This document shows, one piece after another, positions 8,259 to 17,300 of a stretch of DNA of 39,743 nt. Location: positions 1 to 39,743 of the forward strand of contig CAUJJO010000215.1 of assembly GCA_963205125.1 (NCBI GenBank), in the 5' to 3' direction. The translations under genes were made by a program, and so were the position numbers. The DNA comes from Pseudomonadota bacterium. Lineage in GTDB: Bacteria; Pseudomonadota; Gammaproteobacteria; Burkholderiales; Burkholderiaceae_C. Each line of letters starts with the position of its first letter. The first letter of the stretch is position 1. Below the pieces are notes generated by a model. The model saw nothing but the letters and a program-made list of their open reading frames with translations, searched no databases and was not told where the DNA came from.

Positions 8259-9041
8259 TCAGGCCGCGTCGATCTGCAGGCGCCGCACGTCCAGCAGCGC
8301 GCGGTCCTCGCCGTCGACCAGCCAGACGCGCTGCCCCAGGCCGCTGGCGTGGCCGTCGCCGAGTTCGCGCCACTCGCTGCGGCGCGCCAGGCGCAACGCG
8401 TCGGCCGCATCCTCGCTGCCCGGGTAGCGCGTCGGGATGAAGCCCGCCAGCGTGCCGCCGCTGACCAGCGTGACCTCGCAGGCCGTCCAGACGAAGTCGC
8501 GCAGGTCCTGCGGCTTCTCGAAGCCGATGCTGCGGATCGCGGCAAACGGCACCCAGTAGTAGTTGCCCTTGACCAGCAGCTCGCACACCGGGCCCAGGCG
8601 CGAGTCGGCGTCGGCGATCCACGCGAAGGCCTCGTCGTTGAGCCGGCCGCCGCTCGTCGGCGCCTGCTCGAAGGCCTGCTCACGCAGCGCCGCCGCCGCG
8701 GCCGCGTCGCCCTGGCCGAGCTGCTGCAGCGCCTGCGTGAGCAGGCCCATCCAGGGCGGCGGCTCGCCCAGGATGCTGGGCGAGCGGCGGCCGGCGAAGA
8801 CCTCGGCGCGCAGCATCTCGCAGGCGATCGCCTCGCGATAGGTGCGCGCCATCGGCTGCGCCTTGTCGTCGAGCTGGGCAGCCAGCTGCAGCGCCTCCAG
8901 CGCCTTGCGCCACTGGCCCATCACGGCCAGCAGCTGGAACAGGTAGACGCGCAGCGAGGCCTCGGCCGGCGCGGCGCGGATCGCGTTCTTCAGCTCGCCC
9001 AGTTGCAGGTCGAGCGCACGGTTCGGATCGAAGCGGACCAT
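8259..9041 (-). CDS. tagJ: T6SS accessory protein TagJ (ImpE/HsiE1 family)
   Basis: A 260-residue ImpE-family protein with helical repeats in its N-terminal half (ALDLQLGELKNAIRAAPAEA, LRVYLFQLLAVMGQW, ALEALQLAAQLD) and a C-terminal beta region (NYYWVPFAAI, DFVWTACEVTL, GFIPTRYPGSE). In P. aeruginosa the homologue HsiE1/TagJ binds the sheath subunit TssB and is encoded with a particular class of ClpV. Its presence between tssC and tssE assigns this cluster to that H1-like class. The start at 9041 is close to the stop of the preceding gene (14 bases). Confidence 0.92.
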   Translation of the reverse strand: MVRFDPNRALDLQLGELKNAIRAAPAEASLRVYLFQLLAVMGQWRKALEALQLAAQLDDKAQPMARTYREAIACEMLRAEVFAGRRSPSILGEPPPWMGLLTQALQQLGQGDAAAAAALREQAFEQAPTSGGRLNDEAFAWIADADSRLGPVCELLVKGNYYWVPFAAIRSIGFEKPQDLRDFVWTACEVTLVSGGTLAGFIPTRYPGSEDAADALRLARRSEWRELGDGHASGLGQRVWLVDGEDRALLDVRRLQIDAA

Positions 9042-9055
9042 GGGTGGGGTCGTCC

Positions 9056-9523
9056 TCAGGAGGTGGCCAGGGTCCGCGGTCGCGCGTGCACGACGAAGTG
9101 GCAGCGCAGTGGCCTGGCACGCCACACGCCCAGCGGTTCGGTGAAGATCGGCAGCCGCAGCCGCGGGGCGTCGAGCAGCTCGACCTCCCAGTCCTTGTCG
9201 TCGAAGAAGGCAAAGCCCACGCGCCGCGCATCGAGCAGCCGCGGCCCGGCGAAGCGGCCGGTGGTGTAGGGGCCGCCGAGCGTGGCGGAGTCGAGTAGCT
9301 GCCCTTGCGCGTCGAGCAGGTGCAGGTGCAGCAGCTCCTCGTAGGGGCAGTCGTTGCTGACGAAGAGCAGGAAGCGCCCGTCGGCCTCGACCGCCGCTTC
9401 CAGCAGATGCCCGCCGAGCTCGGTGCCGAGGGCGCGGCCGTGCAACTGGACTTCGCAGCGCGGCGGAGCGTCCTCGCCGGTCGCCGGCAGCGCACGCACG
9501 CTCACTTCGGGGGCCAGGCGCAT
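9056..9523 (-). CDS. Unknown protein Y, within the T6SS operon
   Basis: A 155-residue protein I do not recognise. It has no signal peptide and no membrane segment; alternating hydrophobic residues (GRFLLFVSND, LLHLHLLDAQGQLL, RVGFAFFDDKDWEVELL, LRCHFVVHARP) suggest a beta-rich soluble fold. It lies 33 bases after gene X and 14 before tagJ, so it is almost certainly co-transcribed with the sheath genes. Possible roles are an adaptor or chaperone for X, or a structural accessory. A soluble protein is not the usual immunity partner for a membrane-acting toxin. ATG at 9523 is the first start in the frame; no strong ribosome site is seen. Confidence 0.75.
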   Translation of the reverse strand: MRLAPEVSVRALPATGEDAPPRCEVQLHGRALGTELGGHLLEAAVEADGRFLLFVSNDCPYEELLHLHLLDAQGQLLDSATLGGPYTTGRFAGPRLLDARRVGFAFFDDKDWEVELLDAPRLRLPIFTEPLGVWRARPLRCHFVVHARPRTLATS

Positions 9524-9556
9524 GGTCGGGTCGAGGCCGGGCAGGCGCCTTGGCAG

Positions 9557-10276
9557 TTACCAGATCAGCGAAACGCCGAAGGCGGCCAGCACGCCGCCGG
9601 CAAAGGCGCCGACGGTCACGCACACCGGCGCCCCGGGCCCGCAGGCCAGGCCGGCGAGCGCACCCCCGGCGATGCCGCCGCCGATGCCCGCTCCCGTCAC
9701 CGCCGCCTCGCGCTTGGCCGCGGCAATGCGGTCCTCGGCGTTGGCGATCTGGTAGATCGACACCGCCAGCGAGAGCACGAGCAGGCCGCGCCCGGCCGGC
9801 CCGAGCCGGCGCATCCAGCGGCTGATGGTCGGGTCCGACTTGCCGGCCGACTTGACGATCTCCGCGTAGACGGCGTTCTGCTGGCTGGGCGCGAGCTTGG
9901 CAAAGCTGGCGTTCGGGCCGTGCAACTGCGTCACCTTGCGCGCGATGAGTTCGTTGAGCGTTCGACCTTCGCGCTTGAGCCGCTCGGCCAGCGCGCGGCC
10001 GGCGGGCGTGCTGCGCGCGCGCAGGGTCTGCATCACCGCGTTGCGCGCCTCGTTGGCCTGCTCGGCCGCCTGCGTCCAGGTGATGTTCCCGGCCTGCGCC
10101 TGCTGGCGCAGCTCCTGGGCCAGGTCGTGGATCAGGCGCTGGTAGCGGGCGCGCGCGGCACCGTCGATGTGCAGGTGCGCGCCGACGTTGGCCAGCTGCG
10201 CCTGGAAGCTCTCCAGGACGTCGTCGAGCAGCCGCTCGTCGCCCTGCTGCTCGGCCTGGAACTGCCAGTCGGCCAT
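9557..10276 (-). CDS. Unknown protein X: helical domain plus glycine-zipper membrane region
   Basis: A 239-residue protein. Residues 1 to about 150 are charged and helical (QELRQQAQAGNITWTQAAEQ, ELIARKVTQLHG). The last 80 hold two hydrophobic segments: GRGLLVLSLAVSIYQIANA, and a Gly/Ala-rich stretch with GIGGGIAGGALAG, the Cys pair CGPGAPVC and GAFAGGVLAAFG. There is no N-terminal signal peptide. Glycine-zipper hairpins of this kind are known in pore-forming and membrane-inserting toxins and also in harmless membrane proteins. The gene follows tssC by only 10 bases, the position held by hcp1 in P. aeruginosa H1. It could be a secreted membrane-active effector or a component tied to the sheath operon; function is not established. 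Confidence 0.8.
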   Translation of the reverse strand: MADWQFQAEQQGDERLLDDVLESFQAQLANVGAHLHIDGAARARYQRLIHDLAQELRQQAQAGNITWTQAAEQANEARNAVMQTLRARSTPAGRALAERLKREGRTLNELIARKVTQLHGPNASFAKLAPSQQNAVYAEIVKSAGKSDPTISRWMRRLGPAGRGLLVLSLAVSIYQIANAEDRIAAAKREAAVTGAGIGGGIAGGALAGLACGPGAPVCVTVGAFAGGVLAAFGVSLIW

Positions 10277-10286
10277 CGCGTCGGCT

Positions 10287-11783
10287 TCAGCTGCCCGCGG
10301 CCTTCACCGAAGGCAGCTTGGAGACCAGGCGCAGCGAAACGGTCAGGCCCTCGAGCTGGTAGTGCGGGCGCAGGAACATCTTCGAGGTGTAGTAGCCCGG
10401 GTTGCCCTCGACCTCCTCGACCTTGACCTCGGCGGCGGCCAGCGGCTTGCGCGCCTTGGTCTCCTGCGAGGAGTTGGCGGGGTCGCCGTCGACGTAGTTC
10501 ATGACCCAGTCGTTGAGCCAGCGCTCCATGTCCGAGCGCTCGCGGAAGGAGCCGATCTTGTCGCGAACGATGCACTTGAGGTAGTGCGCGAAGCGGCTGC
10601 AGGCGAACATGTAGGGCAGCCGCGCCGAGAGGTTGGCGTTGGCGCTGGCGTCGGCGTCGTAGTACTCGGCCGGCTTGTTCAGCGACTGCGCGCCGATGAA
10701 GGCGGCGACGTCGGAGTTCTTGCGGTGCACCAGCGGCATGAAGCCGTTCTTGGCGAGCTCGGCCTCGCGGCGGTCGCTGATGGCGATCTCGGTCGGGCAC
10801 TTCATGTCGACGCCGCCGTCGTCCGAGGGGAAGGTGTGCGCGGGCAGGTTCTCCACCGAGCCGCCGGACTCGACGCCGCGGATCGAGGTGCACCAGCCGT
10901 AGTACTTGAACGAGCGGTTGATGTTGACCGCCATCGCGTAGGCGGCGTTGGCCCAGCAGTACTTGCCATGGTCGCCGCCCGAGGTTTCTTCCTCGAAGTC
11001 GAACTCGTCGACCGGATTGGTCTTGGCGCCATAGGGCAGGCGCGAGAGGAAGCGCGGCATCGCCAGGCCGACGTACTTGGAATCGTCGGAATCGCGCAGG
11101 CTGCGCCAGGCGGCGTACTCGGTGTTGGTGAAGATCTTGGTCAGGTCGCGCGGGTTGGCCAGCTCCTGCCACGACTCCATCTGCATCAGCGAGGGGGCGG
11201 CGCCCGCGATGAAGGGCGCGTGCGCCGAGGCGGCGATCTTGGCCATCTCGCCCAGCAGCTCGACGTCGGGCGGGCTGTGGTCGAAGTGGTAGTCGCCGAC
11301 CAGGCAGCCGTAGGGCTCGCCGCCGAACTGGCCGTACTCCTCCTCGTAGACCTTCTTGAAGATGGGGCTCTGGTCCCAGGCCACGCCCTTGTAGCGGCGC
11401 ACCGTGCGGTGCAGGTCCTTCTTCGAGATGTTCATCACGCGGATCTTCAGCATCTCGTCGGTCTCGGTGTTGGTGACGAGATAGTGCAGGCCGCGCCACG
11501 CGCCCTCGAGCTGCTGGAAGTCGGCGTGGTGGACGATCAGGTTGATCTGCTCGGACAGGCGCTTGTCGATCTCGGCGATGATCGCCTCGACCGTCTTGTA
11601 GGCGTCGCCGGAGATGGCGCCGGTGGCCGCCAGCGCCTGCTGCGCCAGCGTCTGCACGGCGGACTCGACGGCCTCGCGGGCCTGGTCGGTCTTGGGGCGG
11701 AATTCCTTCTGCAGCAGGGCGGCGAATTCGCTGCCCTCGGCGACTTGGGTCTGCGCGCTGCGTTCGGTCTGGGGTGCGTTCAT
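10287..11783 (-). CDS. tssC: T6SS contractile sheath large subunit TssC
   Basis: A 498-residue TssC (VipB/EvpB family), which with TssB forms the contractile cytosolic sheath. Recognisable segments are the INLIVHHADFQQLEGAWRGLHYL region, the CLVGDYHFDHSPPDVELL core, MPRFLSRLPYG, and the C-terminal VEGNPGYYTSKMFLRPHYQLEGL that forms the sheath handshake strands. GGAGG lies 7 bases before the ATG at 11783. It follows tssB by 26 bases. Confidence 0.97.
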   Translation of the reverse strand: MNAPQTERSAQTQVAEGSEFAALLQKEFRPKTDQAREAVESAVQTLAQQALAATGAISGDAYKTVEAIIAEIDKRLSEQINLIVHHADFQQLEGAWRGLHYLVTNTETDEMLKIRVMNISKKDLHRTVRRYKGVAWDQSPIFKKVYEEEYGQFGGEPYGCLVGDYHFDHSPPDVELLGEMAKIAASAHAPFIAGAAPSLMQMESWQELANPRDLTKIFTNTEYAAWRSLRDSDDSKYVGLAMPRFLSRLPYGAKTNPVDEFDFEEETSGGDHGKYCWANAAYAMAVNINRSFKYYGWCTSIRGVESGGSVENLPAHTFPSDDGGVDMKCPTEIAISDRREAELAKNGFMPLVHRKNSDVAAFIGAQSLNKPAEYYDADASANANLSARLPYMFACSRFAHYLKCIVRDKIGSFRERSDMERWLNDWVMNYVDGDPANSSQETKARKPLAAAEVKVEEVEGNPGYYTSKMFLRPHYQLEGLTVSLRLVSKLPSVKAAGS

Positions 11784-11809
11784 CGTGTCCTCCGAAAGCT
11801 CGTGCGCGC

Positions 11810-12337
11810 TCAGGCCTTGTCGCCTTCGGCGGCGGCACCCGTGTTGGGTGCGGCGGCCAGCGACTTCAGCAGCGCGGGATCCTGCAGCACCTTGGCGATC
11901 AAGTCCTCGGCGCCCTGCTTGCCGTCCATGTAGGAGAGCAGGTTGTGCAACTGCGTGCGCGCGTCGAGCAGCGACTTCAGCGCGCCGACCTTGCCGGCGA
12001 TCGCCGCCGGCGAGAAGTCGTCCATGCTCTCGAAGCTCAGGTCGACGTTGAGCATGCCCTCGCCGGTGAGCGTGTTGGGGACGGTGAAGGCCACGCGCGG
12101 CTTGATGGCCTTCATGCGCGCATCGAAGTTGTCGATGTCGATCTCGAGGAACTTGCGGTCCGCCACGTCGGGCAGCGGCTCCAGTGGCTTGCCCGCGAGG
12201 TCGGCCATGACGCCCATGACGAAGGGGATCTGGACCTTCTTCTCGGAGCCGTAGACCTCGACGTCGTACTCGATCTGGACTCGGGGCGCCCGGTTGCGCG
12301 CGATGAATTTCTGGCCGCTCTTGCCTGTCTTGCTCAT
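11810..12337 (-). CDS. tssB: T6SS contractile sheath small subunit TssB
   Basis: A 175-residue TssB (VipA/ImpB family). It has the N-terminal FIARNRAPRVQIEYDVE, the PFVMGVMADLAG core, the LEIDIDNFDARMKAIKPR stretch and the DLSFESMDDFSP motif typical of the family. TagJ is known to bind the TssB N-terminus in this class. GAGG precedes the ATG at 12337. It is the first gene after a 198-base gap, so the sheath half of the operon may have its own promoter. Confidence 0.97.
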   Translation of the reverse strand: MSKTGKSGQKFIARNRAPRVQIEYDVEVYGSEKKVQIPFVMGVMADLAGKPLEPLPDVADRKFLEIDIDNFDARMKAIKPRVAFTVPNTLTGEGMLNVDLSFESMDDFSPAAIAGKVGALKSLLDARTQLHNLLSYMDGKQGAEDLIAKVLQDPALLKSLAAAPNTGAAAEGDKA

Positions 12338-12535
12338 CGAATCACCTCGGAGGAAAGCGCGTGCCCTCGGGCCACGCGTGGGGGATTGTCGATCCGGCGC
12401 GCCCGGGCGCCAAGCCGCGTCGGGCGGGTGGATGTCACGATAGCAGCGCGCAGGGGCCGCCGCGCACGGCGCCCGTCGCTTCTCTTGGGGATGGCGCGCG
12501 GTCTCATCGCGGGCTCACTGGGCCACCCTGCGCGC
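12338..12535 (-). promoter_or_regulatory. Intergenic gap upstream of tssB, possible internal promoter
   Basis: This is the largest gap within the leftward operon and holds no gene. It contains a GC-only inverted repeat (GGCGC...GCGCC, 12396-12411) and, at 12435-12439, one half-site (TCACG; CGTGA on the minus strand) of the inverted repeat found upstream of hcp. No convincing -35/-10 pair was seen. Confidence 0.35.
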
Positions 12536-13564
12536 TCATGCGTCGCCGCCCGGTTCGCCGGTGATGTTCTGCACCGTGCCCAGGCTGTCGGGCGCGAGTT
12601 CGCGCAGGATGTCGAGAAAGCCCAGGCCCATCAGGCGGGCGGCGCGGCGCACCAGCAGCGGCGCCGGGTTGGTGGGCTCGGTGCGTTCGAGGAACTCGGC
12701 CACGGCGATCAGCTGCCGGCGCGCGTCCTCGCGGTGGCGCAGCTCGCCGGGCGCGGCGGCCGTCGCCATGGCCGCCCCCGGCGCAGCCGCGGCCGCGCTG
12801 CCGGCGCTGGTGGCGCTGGCGTCGGCCTCTGCGGCGTCGGGCGTGGCCGCCCCACCGGCGCGCGGTTCCAGCTGGGCCAGCAGTTCGAGCATCGGGGCGA
12901 TGTTCTCGAACGGCGGCATGTCCGATCCCTGCAGGTGCGCGCTGCACGCGGCGACGATGCGCTGCAGGCTGGCGCGCGCTGCCGCCAGCGCCTGCAGGCC
13001 GGGCTGGCCCTGCTGCCAGGCGTCAGCCGCGGCCAGGCGCAGCTGCGCGGCGGTGAAGCTCGGCTGCTGCTCGAGCGTCTGGCCGCGCAGCAGCGCGAGC
13101 GCGTCGCGCACGGCCACGCCGCCGCCGGGGGCGCGCAGCAGCTCGCTGCCGCGCAGGTCGGCAAGCAGGCCGCCGGTGTCGTCCAGCATGCCCAGCGCGT
13201 TCACGCGCATGAAGGCGTCGCCGTCCTCGAGCCGCGGGTGCACCTCGTCCCAGTGCGCCTCGAGCAGCGCGGCGACCAGCTCCAGCGCATCGGCCAGGCC
13301 GCGCAGGCCCTGCACGCCGACCCAGGCGCGGCCGAGCAGGCCGGCCACGCGCAGGTCCTTGGTGCGCGCGAGGAGCGCGCGGCAGCGCCGTTCGATATCG
13401 CGCCAGTCGGGCGGTTCGGCGGCGATCACGGTGTCGCCGAACTGCTGCTCGGGCTTGCCGGCCGCGGCGGTCTCCAGGGCCAGGAAGTCGGCGTCGTAGG
13501 TGAGGTCCTCGCCGCAGGGTGCGCTGGCGTCGACCGCTTGCAGGAGGGCTTGGAGATCGGACAT
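12536..13564 (-). CDS. tssA: T6SS assembly protein TssA (ImpA family)
   Basis: A 342-residue TssA with the N-terminal ImpA domain (ISAPCGEDLTYD-like segment SAPCGEDLTYDADF, then PDWRDIERRCRALLARTKDLRVAGLLGRAW). A Pro/Ala-rich linker follows, then a short conserved C-terminal helix pair (AEFLERTEPTNPAPLLVRRAARLM). TssA coordinates baseplate, tube and sheath assembly. Its length is close to that of P. aeruginosa TssA1. The ATG at 13564 has GGAG 9 bases upstream and is preferred over the TTG three codons earlier, which would leave no spacing. It lies 33 bases after tagF. Confidence 0.93.
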   Translation of the reverse strand: MSDLQALLQAVDASAPCGEDLTYDADFLALETAAAGKPEQQFGDTVIAAEPPDWRDIERRCRALLARTKDLRVAGLLGRAWVGVQGLRGLADALELVAALLEAHWDEVHPRLEDGDAFMRVNALGMLDDTGGLLADLRGSELLRAPGGGVAVRDALALLRGQTLEQQPSFTAAQLRLAAADAWQQGQPGLQALAAARASLQRIVAACSAHLQGSDMPPFENIAPMLELLAQLEPRAGGAATPDAAEADASATSAGSAAAAAPGAAMATAAAPGELRHREDARRQLIAVAEFLERTEPTNPAPLLVRRAARLMGLGFLDILRELAPDSLGTVQNITGEPGGDA

Positions 13565-13597
13565 GCGGGGCAACTCCGGGGTCGTGGCGCGCGACGC

Positions 13598-14296
13598 TCA
13601 CCGCGAGGCGCCCTGGAACAGGCGCATGAAGAGCGGCCGGTGCAGTGCGCCGCTGCTGCTCAGCTCCTGGAACGGCCACTGTGCAGTCGGCGAGACCCAC
13701 CACACGCTGGTGTCGGCTGCGCGCCCGAACACGGCGCGCAGATCGGCGCCGGGCATGGCCACCGGCGCGGCCTGGCCTGCGGCAACGCTTGCGGCGTCGA
13801 GGTCGGCGAGGATGTCGGCGATCAGCGGCGTCAGCGGCGCCGCGCTGCGGTCCTCGAAGGGCGAGGGCAGCGCCGCCAGCCGCGCGTCGAGGCCGTCGGG
13901 CGACAGCGGCAGGCGCCTGGCGTCGACCACCGCGGCGTGCACGCCGACGAGGAAGCGGCAGAGCGTGGCCGGCTCGGCCAGCGCCTGCTGCTGCGCGCTG
14001 GCCAGCGACATCACGGTGAGCGGGTAGAAGCGCCCGACGCGATCCACGCTGGGCGCGATCACGCCGCAGGCGGGCACGCCGGTGACGCGCGCCGGCGTGA
14101 CGAAGAACCAGATCGGCGAATGGATGAAGCGCTGCGTCCAGCTCTCGGGCGCCTCGCCGCGCAACTGGTCCAGCCCGCTGCGCAGCCAGTAGTCCCAGTC
14201 GGTGGCCAGCGCATGCGGCATGCGCCGGCCGACGAAGTCGCCGATCGACGGCAGCTTGCCGTACCAGCAGGCGTCGATGGTCGGGGTGGCGCTCAT
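13598..14296 (-). CDS. tagF: T6SS post-translational regulator TagF
   Basis: A 232-residue TagF-family protein (ImpM/SciT). The N-terminus has the family signature WYGKLPSIGDFVGRRMP, then the SWTQRFIHSPIWFFV segment and GVIAPSVDRVGRFYPLTV. In P. aeruginosa TagF represses the H1-T6SS after translation through the FHA protein, opposing PpkA. Its place 10 bases after tssM, in a locus with kinase, phosphatase and two FHA genes, fits that role. Here it is a separate protein, not fused to PppA as in some bacteria. Confidence 0.92.
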   Translation of the reverse strand: MSATPTIDACWYGKLPSIGDFVGRRMPHALATDWDYWLRSGLDQLRGEAPESWTQRFIHSPIWFFVTPARVTGVPACGVIAPSVDRVGRFYPLTVMSLASAQQQALAEPATLCRFLVGVHAAVVDARRLPLSPDGLDARLAALPSPFEDRSAAPLTPLIADILADLDAASVAAGQAAPVAMPGADLRAVFGRAADTSVWWVSPTAQWPFQELSSSGALHRPLFMRLFQGASR

Positions 14297-14306
14297 CGTC
14301 GGCTCG

Positions 14307-17300
14307 CTAGAGCTGGCTCGGACACGCGAAGCCTTCCATCGCCGGCAGCCGGAAGGGGTTCTGCACGCTGCTGGCGGTGACCTCCACGCGCAGCCGCCGG
14401 CCCTCGACTGCGAAGGACGCGATGAAGCGCTCGGGCGTGCTGCCCGGCGCGAGCTGGGCGCGGTCGAAGAGCCGGTGCAGCGCCCACGGCCCTTCGGTGA
14501 GCAGGCCCAGGTTCTCGCCGCTGGCGGTGGTGAGCTGCAGCCGCACCTGGTTGGTGCCGCGCGCGCCGGGCCAGGTCATGGACTTCGGGATCTGCGGCCC
14601 GTGCTGGTAGCGCAGCACCTCGCCGTCGACGTCGAGCACCATCTGCGCCAGGCTCGCGTCCATGTCCAGCGGCTTGATCTCCACTCGCAGCGAGGGCTGG
14701 CGGCCACCCGAGCGGAAGTAGACGTCGCGGATCGTCGCCGCGCGCTGGAAGGCGGCCAGCGCCGCCGAGCCGCCCACCGGCGTGCCGTCGATGCCCTGCT
14801 TGAAGGTCCAGGGCTCGCGCGAGATGTCGACCATCGGCTGCAGCTGCGCGCGGAAGAACTCGTCGAAGAGGCCGCCGGGCGCGAACAGGCGGGCGAAGTC
14901 GTCGGCCGTCACGTCCTTGCTCGCGCCGCGCGTGAACGGGTAGCGCCCGCTGATCGCCTTGCGGCAGAAGTCGCCGATGGTGGCGTTGAGGTTGCCGCCG
15001 ATGGTGCGGCGCACGTCGCTGCCGACCAGGCCCGAAGTCGCCGCGGCCAGGCTGTTGAACATCACCGACATCGGCGCGGGCAGGCGCTGGCTTTCGCCGC
15101 GCACCTTCTCGAGCGTGCCGGCCAGCGTCGGCGGCACGCTGCCGCCGGCCGTGACCTGCTGGCGCGCCGAGGCGATCACCGTCGCTGCCTCGTTGATCAC
15201 CGCCAGGCTGTTGACGATGGGCGCGGGCCCGGTGGCGCCGACGCCGGCCAGGCGCCGGTACTCGCGAAAGCGCGCGTCGACGATGTCGGCCTCCAGCGTG
15301 CCGCTGGTGGCCAGGCCGGCGACGTTGACCTGGCGCCCGGTGAGGCGGCTGAGCTGCGCCTGCTCCTCCTTGATGCGGTTGAGCTTCTCGCCGAGCCAGC
15401 TGCTCGTGCTGCCCGAACCGCTGCCGCCACTGTCGGGCTTCTGCGACAGCGTGGTTTCGCGCGCGACCGCGCGCACGAACTGCTCGATGCTGGAGTTGGG
15501 CGCGGCGTAGAGCCGCGCCTGCTCGCCGGCCTGTTCGAGCGAGCCGATGGGCACCGGCCGCACGTCGGCAAGATAGTCCTCCCAGCGCTTGGCGTAGTCC
15601 ATCAGGTAGAGGCGCTTGACCTCGTTGGCGAGCTGGCCGGTGAGCGCCTCGCTGGCGGCGGAGCCCGCGCCGCTGCGCCCGCCCGGAAGCTGCCCGAGCA
15701 CCCAGCCCTCCTCGTGGCTGAGCAGCGTCGTGGTCTTGGCGAGCTGGCGCAGGAAGAGCCCGTGGTAGCCGTCGTAGGTGAAGAGGCCGGGGATGCCCTG
15801 CGTCAGCGGCTTGCCGCTGTGCCGCGTGAAGACCTGCGGCGCCTCGGGGCCGGCCGCGCGCACGACGGTGAAGTCCGGCGGCTGGTCGGGATCGGTCAGC
15901 AGCAGTTGCTTGAGGCGGCTGTAGGCGCGCTGCGCCGGCGACATCTGCAGCAGGCGCTGGCGCACTTCGGCCACGAGCGTGGCGTCGATGGGCTCGCGCG
16001 CGCTCACGGTGCGGTCGCGGGTGAGCGCGTCCAGGTGGTGCGCGAGCCGCTCGATGATGCCGCGCTCCTGCGCCTGTGGCGGCAGCGTGCGCGCCCACTC
16101 GGTGGCCATCCAGTTGCGCACGACGGCGGCGTCGAAGTGCTCCGGCGTGTAGAGCATCAGGTAGGTCTTGAGCGCCTCGTAGCTCGCCTCCGGGTTGTCG
16201 GTGGCCACCTCCTGCAGCGAGCGCCGCAACTGGCGCGACAGCCGCGGCAGCCAGGCGTCTTCGAGCAGGCGCAGGTAGGTGCTCTCGGCGGCGGCCTCCA
16301 TCTTGGGCACCTGCAGCAGGCCCCAGCGCCAGGACAGCGGTGCCGAGTCGCCTTCGTAGCGGCCACTGCGCGCCACGGTCTCGGCGTGGTCGAGCATGGG
16401 CAGCAGTGCGACCATGCTGTCGGCGTCGGCGAGCTTGGCCTCGTCGACCGCCTGGCGCAGCACGCCGACGTTGCTGGCGACCTCGCCGAGGTAGTCGCGG
16501 TTGTTGCCGAAGCTCACGAACCAGGCCGCGCCAAGGCCGACGAGAGCCAGCGCGAGCCCGGCCAGGCCGCCAGCCTGCAGCAGGCGCAACTGGCGTTCCT
16601 TGCGGGCGTTGCGGCCGGTCAGGCCGGCCTCGTTGAAGATGACGTCCTTGAACAGCGTCTCGATGAAGTAGCTGCGCCCGCTCTGCGTCTTCAGCGCCTG
16701 CGCCAGGCCCGACTGCACGCCGAAGCGCCGCGACAGCGAGGACATCACGCGGTCGAAGGGCATGCCCTCCTGCGTGCCGCTGGTGAAGTAGATGCCGCGC
16801 AGCAGCGGCTTCTCCTTGAAGCGGGTGGAGGCGAAGACCTGCGCCAGCGTGTCGTGCACGACCTCGCGCAGGCCGACGAACTGCTGCGGCAGCGCGTACA
16901 GCAGGCCGCGCCGGGCGAGGTCGGGCTCGGCGGCCAGGCGCTGCGGCAGCAGCCGGTCGACCTGGCGCGCGACGAGGTCGAACTCCTCGCCGAAGCGCAC
17001 CAGCGGGTCGGCCAGTACAGCGCCCTCCTCGTAGGGGAAGGTGAAGCCCAGCACCTGCGCGCGCTCCTCGCGGCTCATGGGCCCGAAGAACTCGCTGAAG
17101 CCCGCCAGCAGGTCGGTCTTGGTCACCAGCACGTAGACCGGGAAGCGCAGCGCCAGCTCCTCGCAGAGCTCGGCCAGCCGCTGCCCGATCGCCTGCGCGA
17201 GCTGGCTGCGCTCGGCCTCGGTGCTGGAGAGCAGGTCCTGCACGCTGAGCGTGACCAGCACGCCGTTGATCGGCTGGCGCGCGCGAAAGCGCCGCAGCAG

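Noticed and set aside
12338-12535. Possible full operator copy before tssB
   Set aside because: Only one arm (TCACG at 12435-12439) fits; the second arm is degenerate and mis-spaced.
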